Source: Paludibacteraceae bacterium (GTDB taxonomy: Bacteria; Bacteroidota; Bacteroidia; Bacteroidales; Paludibacteraceae). Taken from it: DNA of 64,000 nt. Positions 1 through 5,938 of the stretch are shown here, piece by piece. The first letter of the stretch is position 1; the number at the start of each line of letters is the position of its first letter. Location: assembly GCA_024401495.1 (NCBI GenBank), contig JAKSKW010000007.1:6112-70111 (forward strand), written 5' to 3'. The position numbers and the translations under genes are program-made. The notes beneath the pieces were generated by a model. The model made no database searches and was not told the DNA's origin. It saw nothing but the letters and a program-made list of their open reading frames with translations.

Positions 1-480
1 CCATTCAGTCGAACCTGACTTGAATGCGTTGCGGAAGTCAAACTTAGCGTCTGTTCCATGAGACTCTGTCACACGACTTGGATCCTTCCAGTGCCAAGTA
101 AATGCAGGGATACCACCCTTCTGGTAAAGCTCCTTTGCAAGAGCGACGCAATTCTCAGTATAGCTCTTATACCAAGCATCGTCCTCATTAGCACCTGTAA
201 GCATTAGCAGGTCAAGACCAACAAGAGCAGGCTGCTTACCCGACTTGCTGACTACTGCTGCAAAATCTTTTTGATTCTTAAGTGCAGACGCACCATCCAT
301 ATCTCCAGTCTGGACACCGGAAACTGTCTTCTGACCATAATTGTCGTAGAAGAACTTGTAGATATTCTTAGCACCGTCTGTGCTACCAGTCACTGGAACC
401 TGGCTAATTGCTGCAGAGGCAGAACCTGCCAAACCAAGCAATGCCACACTTGTGAAATAATTGAGTAAATTCTTATCCAT
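1..480 (-). CDS. Glycoside hydrolase family 26 (mannanase-like), N-terminal part
   Basis: Only the first 160 codons are present; the gene runs off the left edge. The ATG at 480 opens a signal peptide (MDKNLLNYFTSVALLGLAG, then an Ala-rich cleavage region), so the enzyme is exported. The mature part has the GH26 layout: a KIYKFFYDNYGQK-like opening, a 'VSGVQTG' stretch, 'PALVGLDLLMLTG' and the 'GIPAFTWHWKDPS' segment typical of beta-mannanases. GH26 enzymes cleave beta-1,4-mannan or mixed-linkage glucan by a retaining mechanism; the two catalytic glutamates would lie beyond the edge and cannot be checked. A TACTTTTG promoter box lies about 125 nt upstream. Family call is from motif recognition; substrate is inferred. 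Confidence 0.7.
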   Translation of the reverse strand, partial: MDKNLLNYFTSVALLGLAGSASAAISQVPVTGSTDGAKNIYKFFYDNYGQKTVSGVQTGDMDGASALKNQKDFAAVVSKSGKQPALVGLDLLMLTGANEDDAWYKSYTENCVALAKELYQKGGIPAFTWHWKDPSRVTESHGTDAKFDFRNAFKSGSTEW

Positions 481-605
481 AATCCTTTTGTATTTTTTTC
501 TATCAACCATACAAATATAATTATAAATTCCAACCATGAGCATTCAACAATACTAAATGACAAAAAAGATATCATTTTTAGTACGTTTCTGCTTTTTTAC
601 AGATG

Positions 606-613
606 CAAAAGTA
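606..613 (-). promoter_or_regulatory. Promoter -7 box for the GH26 gene
   Basis: The minus strand reads TACTTTTG, a match to the Bacteroidota -7 element TAnnTTTG. It sits about 125 nt upstream of the GH26 start, which implies a long 5' leader. No convincing -33 TTG was found at the expected spacing. The rest of the 481-853 gap is A+T-rich and I see no gene in it. Confidence 0.5.
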
Positions 614-793
614 GATTATTATAAAAAAGTGGCTACCGAAAAAAATTTCATATATATGGAGAATCGTTTCAAGGGGTGAAAATTGATAAAATTTGCTTGA
701 AAACCCTCAAAATTGTGCATATCGTCAACACATTGATTATCAGCACACTACAAAATATTTTAATTTAATTATGCAAAAAAGTCTGCAAAAAGT

Positions 794-823
794 TTGTTGT
801 AAAGCAGAAAAACGCTACCTTTG
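794..823 (+). promoter_or_regulatory. Promoter of the initiator tRNA gene
   Basis: TTG at 794-796, exactly 19 nt, then TACCTTTG at 816-823. This matches the Bacteroidota sigma-70-type consensus and lies about 30 nt upstream of the tRNA 5' end. Confidence 0.75.
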
Positions 824-853
824 CATCGCAATTCAGAAATGAGTTGAATGGAT

Positions 854-926
<73 letters not shown>

Positions 927-933
927 CTAAGAG

Positions 934-959
934 AAGACGGAATCATTTCCGTCTTTTTT
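934..959 (+). terminator. Intrinsic terminator of tRNA-fMet
   Basis: AAGACGGAA, a short loop and TTCCGTCTT form a hairpin followed by a T run, 8 nt after the tRNA end. Confidence 0.85.
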
Positions 960-1046
960 GTTTTAAATTCATCATAAAACAAGTTCTTTTAGATCAGAAA
1001 ACTTGCCGATTAATAACAACTTCGTTGCGGCACTGGAAAAAAGCAA

Positions 1047-1066
1047 AGACGGGGCATGCCCCGTCT
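1047..1066. repeat. GAGACG-family palindrome, copy 1
   Basis: A perfect 20-nt palindrome with outer arms AGACGGGG/CCCCGTCT, followed by CTACAAG. It belongs to a set of related palindromes also at 4063, 4149, 47923 and 62173. It lies in the gap between tRNA-fMet and the VanZ-like gene, next to a 7-nt tandem repeat. Confidence 0.75.
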
Positions 1067-1120
1067 CTACAAGCTTCTATCGTTGTAAATCCCTCTAAGA
1101 ATAGATTATACCAACAATTA

Positions 1121-1148
1121 TGAATTATGAATTACGAATTATGAATTA
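1121..1148. repeat. Four tandem 7-nt units (TGAATTA)
   Basis: Four consecutive heptamers, TGAATTA, TGAATTA, CGAATTA, TGAATTA. The last one contains the stop codon of the VanZ-like gene, so the repeat abuts or slightly enters its 3' end. Confidence 0.85.
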
Positions 1149-1598
1149 GTTACATCTTGCTCCACCGAAATTCTCTCTTTCAAACCACTTTGGAACGAAT
1201 GTCTTAGCCAAGAAGAATCCACACAATGTGCCTAACGCATCAAAACATAAATCCACTACGTCGCCAGAACGAGTTGTAGTAAGTGTGGCCTGCATGATCT
1301 CAATCAGACCTCCGTATAGAATTGGAACAACGATTGCCCATAGCTTCATCTTTTTTGTCGAGAAATCCACTCTCTGCACCCATAGATCGTGGCCTAGAGC
1401 AACACTAAGCATAAGGAAGAATGTAAAATGAGCAAACTTGTCAAGATGAGCCTTGACAAAATCAGCCAATGGTCGTAAGAAATCTGGGACTAATCCTCCC
1501 AACGAAATAGATGGGACGCTTGATGACGGCATCATACACATATTCATTATGAACAACGCCACAACTATAGAAAGGCCGTATTGTCTGAAAAATTTCAT
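1146..1598 (-). CDS. VanZ-like membrane protein
   Basis: 150 residues from the ATG at 1598; a TTG two codons upstream is an alternative start. Hydrophobic segments lie at about residues 8-30, 55-75, 88-105 and 120-138. The VanZ pattern is visible: 'DKFAHFTFFLMLSVAL' (charged-HF-F-L-A-L) in the second helix and 'GGLIEIMQ...RSGDVVDLCFDALGTLCGF' in the last two, with the conserved E-Q and the R-D-D-N/D-G set. VanZ proteins are small integral membrane proteins named for teicoplanin resistance; the role of stand-alone Bacteroidota versions is unknown. It lies 28 nt downstream of a HAD phosphatase gene on the same strand, so the two may be cotranscribed. Confidence 0.75.
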   Translation of the reverse strand: MKFFRQYGLSIVVALFIMNMCMMPSSSVPSISLGGLVPDFLRPLADFVKAHLDKFAHFTFFLMLSVALGHDLWVQRVDFSTKKMKLWAIVVPILYGGLIEIMQATLTTTRSGDVVDLCFDALGTLCGFFLAKTFVPKWFERENFGGARCN

Positions 1599-1626
1599 GT
1601 CCAAGTAGTGTTTCTGGGTTTAGTGA

Positions 1627-2529
1627 TTATTTGTTCTGCATACGGTGGGTGTACTTGTACAATTTTGCCGAGATATTCGACCATCTCATATTCTTCTTCC
1701 ACTCAAGCATTCTCTGCTTCTTCTCTCCAAAAATGTATTTGTCGACGACGTGAGCCACACCGTTCTCATCATTTGTAAACGTGATATAATCGGCATGACG
1801 TTTCACTATCTTCTGTGCATTGCTCATCGCAACACCCAAGCCTGCAAACTTGATCATCGACAAATCGTTGAATCCATCTCCACATGCAATCATCTCGTTT
1901 CTTGTCAACCCAAGATGATCAAGCAGACGTTGCAACGACTGTGCCTTGTCAATTCCCTTTGGCATAATCTCCAAGAAATATGGTTCAGAACGGTAAATAC
2001 TCAACTTCTCTCCATACTTGCTCTTCTCCTTCTGCTCCACCTCAGCAAGATGCTCGGCATGACCAGTCATCAAACACTTTGTGACAGGATGCTGCACCGC
2101 CTCAACAAAACTCTGAACCTTAGTGATCGGCATCTTATTTAGCTTAGCCTCCTTGATGATATATTCATCTTCAGGAGTCTCTGTCAATACCGACGTCGCA
2201 TCGTATGAGATGATGGAAACTTTGTTTTCTTGGGAATCATTGTATAGCATAGGTATCATCTCACCCGGCAACACACTCTCGAAAATCGTTTTGCCAGTCT
2301 GGTAGTCGATGATCTTTCCACCGTTGAACGAAAGAATGTAGCCACCATGTTCCGCGAATCCCAACGCCTCAGCCACAGGCACAATTCCTGGAGTAGGACG
2401 CCCACTTGCCAATACAATCTTCACGCCATTATCCTGCGCACGTCTCAACGCATGCTTAGTGGCTTTTGAAATATTCTTAGCAGAGTCTGTTAGAGTACCG
2501 TCGATATCGAGAACTAATAGTTTATACAT
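1627..2529 (-). CDS. Cof-type HAD-IIB sugar-phosphate phosphatase
   Basis: 300 residues. Motif I is 'LVLDIDGTLTDS' at residues 5-15 (nucleophile Asp then catalytic Asp), motif II 'VLASGRPTPG' near residue 40, and motif III/IV is the conserved Lys followed by 'ACGDGFNDLSMIKFAGLGVAMSNA'. The long alpha/beta cap between motifs II and III is the type IIB cap of the Cof family. Such enzymes dephosphorylate sugar phosphates or pyridoxal phosphate in the cytoplasm; substrate cannot be read from sequence. The C-terminal 30 residues after 'HVVDKYIFGEKK' are basic and look like an extension. Start ATG at 2529. Confidence 0.85.
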   Translation of the reverse strand: MYKLLVLDIDGTLTDSAKNISKATKHALRRAQDNGVKIVLASGRPTPGIVPVAEALGFAEHGGYILSFNGGKIIDYQTGKTIFESVLPGEMIPMLYNDSQENKVSIISYDATSVLTETPEDEYIIKEAKLNKMPITKVQSFVEAVQHPVTKCLMTGHAEHLAEVEQKEKSKYGEKLSIYRSEPYFLEIMPKGIDKAQSLQRLLDHLGLTRNEMIACGDGFNDLSMIKFAGLGVAMSNAQKIVKRHADYITFTNDENGVAHVVDKYIFGEKKQRMLEWKKNMRWSNISAKLYKYTHRMQNK

Positions 2530-2623
2530 TGTTGTCTTTCGTTTTTATGCATTTCTGCAAATTTACGATTTTTGAGCGAATAAACGATTATTGGAGTCTA
2601 AATATTTGAGAATTAGGCATAAA

Positions 2624-2653
2624 AAAAGAGTCGCAATCACTTGTGACTCTTTT
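2624..2653 (-). terminator. Strong hairpin terminator
   Basis: A 13-bp stem (AAAAGAGTCGCAA paired with TTGTGACTCTTTT, one G:T) with loop TCAC. On the minus strand it is followed by seven T residues. It would stop transcripts coming from the murI direction or from a small RNA started near 2757. Confidence 0.85.
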
Positions 2654-2756
2654 CAAAACAAAGAACTTATTTTCCAATGACTTACAAAACAATTTTGTGT
2701 ATCACATTTGGTTTGTATATGTAATATTGTGTATCTTCTGTGTTTGAATTACATTG

Positions 2757-2764
2757 CAAATGTA
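2757..2764 (-). promoter_or_regulatory. Possible orphan promoter box
   Basis: The minus strand reads TACATTTG, matching TAnnTTTG. No TTG sits 19-20 nt upstream. Between it and the terminator at 2624 lie about 100 nt without an open frame, so a small RNA is possible but unproven. Confidence 0.3.
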
Positions 2765-2803
2765 ATGCCATTTTCTAATCTTTTTGCATTATTCTATCTG
2801 CAG

Positions 2804-2862
2804 TTATTAACAATCCCGATAGAGTAATTAACACTGTTAATAAAGTCGTCGACTTATTAACA
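2804..2862. repeat. Cluster of TTATTAACA boxes
   Basis: TTATTAACA occurs at 2804-2812 and 2854-2862 and in inverse orientation at 2835-2843, with a variant TAATTAACA at 2825-2833. The nonamer resembles a DnaA box (TTATCCACA) in the first four and last three bases. The surroundings are very A+T-rich and hold no gene. Origin function is a guess; no dnaA gene is in the window. Confidence 0.4.
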
Positions 2863-2983
2863 AAATCCGTTAATTTGATGCAAAATTAGGGTTGTTGTGT
2901 GCAAAATTTAAGCACAACTTTGGTTATTTTGTGGTGTCTATAGATTTTTTCAAATAAATCCTATGATTGTTTTGATGATTAAA

Positions 2984-3119
2984 TTTGGCAATTATATACG
3001 AGTTGTCCAACACACGCTTTTCTTTATACGCTCGCCCTCCGGGCTCGCGTTGGAGGAGGGGCAAGGACGTTCCGTCCTTTGCAATCCTCTTTTTGGACAA
3101 CTGCTATATAATCTCCAAA
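2984..3119. mobile_element. MITE-like inverted-repeat element
   Basis: Arms of about 27 nt pair imperfectly. The core is ATTATATAcgAGTTGTCCAA at 2991-3010 and its reverse complement (18 of 20) at 3093-3112, extended by TTTGG and CCAAA outside. The 80-nt interior is much richer in G+C than the flanks and contains a second hairpin (GCAAGGACG / CGTCCTTTGC) followed by CCTCTTTTT. No coding frame of note and no clear target-site duplication. It could be a miniature transposable element or a structured RNA. Confidence 0.5.
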
Positions 3120-3190
3120 AGAATTTGATTCTAAAAATCCTGTCTTATTAGAAATAAGTGTCCCCGACGTTCTGAAAATGCCGATTCGAA

Positions 3191-4015
3191 TTAAAAGATG
3201 ATTCTCTCCGCTTCAATCGTTTTGTCGGTATTCAGGAAGATCTTTGCCGACGTCTGGAATTTCTCCACTGATTCGGTTGTAAGAAACTTGCCTTCGCCAT
3301 TCTTTGAAAGCCTCTCATCCATCTCTGGATGACGATTGAGATAGTCTCTCAAACTATCGGCCACAATCTTTCCCTGTGATACAATGGCGACATGGGATGG
3401 CACATATTTCTCAATCTTTGGAAGCAGCAATGGATAATGTGTGCAGCCAAGAATGATTGTATCAATCTGCGAGTCTTTTTCCATCAACTCGTTTACTTTC
3501 TTCTCAATGAAATAGTCGGCTCCCGGAGAGTCGTATTCTCCGTTCTCCACCAATGGAACCCACATTGGGCAGGCACATCCGTTGACCACCACCTCTGGAT
3601 CTGTCTTGGCGAACTCCAACGGATAGGTATTACTGTTGATTGTACCGGTAGTGCCGAACAGACCAATATGCTTAGTCTTGCTACGCTGAAGGATATTCTC
3701 CACCGTCGGACGAATAATTCCCAACACTCTGTCCTGCGGATTCCACGTCGGCAGATCTTTCTGTTGGATTGTACGTAAACCCTTCGCTGAGGCTGTGTTG
3801 CAGGCAAGAATCACAAGCGGACAATTGTGATCCATCAAATATTTGGTACACTGACGTGTATATTCGTAGACAATATCAAATGAACGAGTTCCATACGGAG
3901 CACGAGCGTTGTCGCCAAGAAACAAGAAATCGTATTCCGGCATCACTTTCATTATCTCCTTCAAGATTGTCAGTCCGCCAAATCCTGAATCAAATACTCC
4001 GATTGAACCTTTCAT
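3191..4015 (-). CDS. murI: Glutamate racemase
   Basis: 274 residues, the usual length. It interconverts L- and D-glutamate in the cytoplasm and supplies D-Glu for peptidoglycan. Visible landmarks are 'GVFDSGFGGLTILKE' with catalytic-site Asp and Ser, 'FLGDNARAPYG', the first catalytic Cys at 72 in 'ACNTASA', and the second at 191 in 'LGCTHYPLLLP' followed by His193. The ATG at 4015 gives the normal N-terminus. It lies downstream of the skp/bamA block, separated by tRNA-Trp and repeats; this murI position is common in Bacteroidales. Confidence 0.95.
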   Translation of the reverse strand: MKGSIGVFDSGFGGLTILKEIMKVMPEYDFLFLGDNARAPYGTRSFDIVYEYTRQCTKYLMDHNCPLVILACNTASAKGLRTIQQKDLPTWNPQDRVLGIIRPTVENILQRSKTKHIGLFGTTGTINSNTYPLEFAKTDPEVVVNGCACPMWVPLVENGEYDSPGADYFIEKKVNELMEKDSQIDTIILGCTHYPLLLPKIEKYVPSHVAIVSQGKIVADSLRDYLNRHPEMDERLSKNGEGKFLTTESVEKFQTSAKIFLNTDKTIEAERIIF

Positions 4016-4023
4016 CTTTATAG

Positions 4024-4053
4024 ATAATAGTTAATAATTAATAGTTAATAATT
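4024..4053. repeat. A+T stutter repeat (TTAATAATTAATAG type)
   Basis: Overlapping units of TAATAGTTAATAA fill about 30 nt directly upstream of murI, followed within 10 nt by a GAGACG-family palindrome. Confidence 0.7.
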
Positions 4054-4062
4054 TTCTTGTAG

Positions 4063-4082
4063 AGACGCGAGATCTCGCGTCT
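4063..4082. repeat. GAGACG-family palindrome, copy 2
   Basis: A perfect 20-nt palindrome, arms AGACGCGAGA/TCTCGCGTCT, preceded by TGTAG. It sits in the murI to tRNA-Trp gap. Confidence 0.75.
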
Positions 4083-4148
4083 TTCAGAAATCCTTTGAGC
4101 TGCATACATTTCTTACGCTCATCTTTCTCCACTATTCTAAAAAACATA

Positions 4149-4172
4149 AGAGACGCGGCACGCCACGTCTCT
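4149..4172. repeat. GAGACG-family palindrome, copy 3
   Basis: A 24-nt near-palindrome, AGAGACGCGGC, AC, GCCACGTCTCT. The same 24 nt occur again at 62173-62196, which shows it is a dispersed repeat rather than chance dyad symmetry. It lies 8 nt from the 3' end of tRNA-Trp. Confidence 0.85.
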
Positions 4173-4179
4173 ATATAAG

Positions 4180-4252
4180 CACGGAATGAGAGGCTCGAAC
4201 TCCCGACACCTGGTTTTGGAGACCAGTGCTCTACCAACTGAGCTAATTCCGT
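4180..4252 (-). tRNA. tRNA-Trp, anticodon CCA
   Basis: Read on the minus strand: acceptor ACGGAAT/ATTCCGT, D-arm with AGCTCAGTTGGTAGAGC, anticodon stem CTGGT/ACCAG with loop CTCCAAA (anticodon CCA), and T-arm GGGAGTTCGAGCCTC. The discriminator base is G and CCA is not encoded. It lies between the skp genes and murI. Confidence 0.95.
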
Positions 4253-4337
4253 ATAAACGTTCCCTTGAAAACTCAAGGGAACTGAAATCTTTGACAAATT
4301 TACATAATTTGACGCAATTATCCGTCGATTTTGCAAA

Positions 4338-4841
4338 TTATTTTGTCACACCAAGCTTCTTTAATACAAGATCAGTGATATCTGTTGCATTCTGAGACTT
4401 GAAAAGTAGTGCGTTTGTGTCAAAAACGTAAGTGAATCCATTCTCCTCAGACACTTCCTTGATAGCCTTTAGGATCTTCTCACGTAGTGGATTCTGAAGC
4501 TCTTCCTGCTTCTGCTGCAATGCGTTCTGAGCAATCTGGAAGTAATTCTTCATCTTCTCCTGAAGTGACATAAGTTCTTCTTCACGGTTCTTCTTGATTG
4601 TCTCATCCATTGCAGCAACGTTCTGCTGATACTCAGATGCCTTACGAGTGTACTCCTCTTCCATACGCTTCATCTCTGTCTCGTACTGTGCCTGCACCTC
4701 CTTCAACTTATTCTCAACATCCTTTAGTTCTGGCAACTTCAAGAAAAGTGAATTGACGTCAAGGTGACCAAGTTTCACTGTCTGTGCGTTAGCGAATAGA
4801 GGCATTACGCACAATAGAATTGCTAAAAGTCTTTTTACCAT
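4338..4841 (-). CDS. Skp/OmpH family periplasmic chaperone, copy 3
   Basis: 167 residues with a signal peptide (MVKRLLAILLCVMPLFANAQ), so periplasmic. The mature part opens with 'VKLGHLDVNSLFLKLPELKDVENKL', typical of OmpH, followed by a long charged coiled coil (about residues 45-120) and a C-terminal 'EENGFTYVFDTNALLFKS...DITDLVLKKLG' that closes the beta-barrel body. Skp trimers hold unfolded outer-membrane proteins for BamA. It is the last of three tandem OmpH genes downstream of bamA, 17 nt after the second copy. Confidence 0.9.
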   Translation of the reverse strand: MVKRLLAILLCVMPLFANAQTVKLGHLDVNSLFLKLPELKDVENKLKEVQAQYETEMKRMEEEYTRKASEYQQNVAAMDETIKKNREEELMSLQEKMKNYFQIAQNALQQKQEELQNPLREKILKAIKEVSEENGFTYVFDTNALLFKSQNATDITDLVLKKLGVTK

Positions 4842-4858
4842 ATCTCGTTTTTTTAGTT

Positions 4859-5374
4859 TTATTTGATACCTAATTTTCTTTTAATCATACCTGTGATATC
4901 CACTGCCTGAGGCGAGTGATATTTCAAATCTTTCACGTCCCACACATAAAGGAATCCTTGCTCTTTGGCAACCTCAGCCACAGCCTGCTCAATTTTTTTA
5001 TAGACGGGAGCGTAAAGTTCATTTCTCTTGTCAGCCAAAGTCTTGCTTGCCATATCGTAGTAGTTCTGCATCTTGAGTTTGATTGTGTGGATCTCCTCCA
5101 TACGCACTCTCTTGATTGTCTCATCCCACGATGCCTGCTCTTTCTGATATTCTGCAGCCTTACGTGTATATTCGCCCTCCATCTTCACCATTTCGGCTTC
5201 GTACTGGTCCGACAAACTTTTCAATGTACGCTCAGCAGTCTCAGTCTCCTTCATCATCTTGATGACTTCAGCCTCATCATAATGAGCAAGTTTGACGTGG
5301 GTGTTCTGCGCAGACGCAAGTGCGAAAGTCAGCAGCAACGATAACGTCGTCAACAGATGTTTCATTCCCGACAT
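4859..5374 (-). CDS. Skp/OmpH family periplasmic chaperone, copy 2
   Basis: 171 residues. A signal peptide ends near 'LASAQNTH'. The body is a long Glu/Lys-rich coiled coil with the family's C-terminal 'EQGFLYVWDVKDLKYHSPQAVDITGMIKRKLG'. It resembles copy 3 more than copy 1 ('EYTRKAAEYQ' versus 'EYTRKASEYQ'), so these two look like the more recent duplicates. Two nt separate it from copy 1, so they are cotranscribed. Start taken at 5374; the internal ATG of 'MKHLLTTLS' four codons in is equally possible. Confidence 0.88.
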   Translation of the reverse strand: MSGMKHLLTTLSLLLTFALASAQNTHVKLAHYDEAEVIKMMKETETAERTLKSLSDQYEAEMVKMEGEYTRKAAEYQKEQASWDETIKRVRMEEIHTIKLKMQNYYDMASKTLADKRNELYAPVYKKIEQAVAEVAKEQGFLYVWDVKDLKYHSPQAVDITGMIKRKLGIK

Positions 5375-5376
5375 TG

Positions 5377-5922
5377 TTATTTAGAATATCCAAGTTTACC
5401 CAACACTTCGTCACTGATATCTATCTTTGCAGAGTAGTACATAATTCCGACTGTTGAAGTTTTGTCAAGTACAAGCGAATAACCTTTCTGCTCAGCCACA
5501 TCCTTCACAGCAACGTAAACCTCATCCTGGATCGGTTTCATCAGGCTCTCTTTCTTTTTGTAGAGTTCACCGTCTGGACCGAAGTATTTTCTTCCAAGAT
5601 CATTGGCCTCTTTCTCCTTTGCCAAGATCTCTTTCTCTTTTGCCTTCTTCATCTCATCAGACAAGAACACAACTTCTGTCTGATAATTTTTTTGTAATAC
5701 GCGAGCCTCCTCATGCTTTTGCTCAACCTCCGTCTGCCACTTCTTAGTGATCTGCTTCACCTGCTCGTTAGCCGACTCGTACATTGGCATGTTCTTCAAA
5801 ATATACTCCACGTCGACAATGGCAACCTTGCCACCGCTGAACTGGGCATAACCGCTTACAGAAAATGCAAGCATTACGATTAGCGCAAATACTTTTGATG
5901 TTAGTCTGCTCATCTCTTTCAA
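5377..5922 (-). CDS. Skp/OmpH family periplasmic chaperone, copy 1
   Basis: 181 residues, with a signal peptide ending at 'SVSGYAQF'. 'GKVAIVDVEYILKNMPMYESANEQV' is the canonical OmpH opening; a coiled coil follows, and the C-terminus is 'AEQKGYSLVLDKTSTVGIMYYSAKIDISDEVLGKLGY'. It is the closest of the three to ordinary Bacteroidota OmpH and follows bamA by 16 nt. Probable trimeric chaperone delivering outer-membrane proteins to BamA. The internal ATG of 'MSRLTSK' is an alternative start. Confidence 0.9.
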   Translation of the reverse strand: MKEMSRLTSKVFALIVMLAFSVSGYAQFSGGKVAIVDVEYILKNMPMYESANEQVKQITKKWQTEVEQKHEEARVLQKNYQTEVVFLSDEMKKAKEKEILAKEKEANDLGRKYFGPDGELYKKKESLMKPIQDEVYVAVKDVAEQKGYSLVLDKTSTVGIMYYSAKIDISDEVLGKLGYSK

Positions 5923-5938
5923 CGATTGATGTTACACA

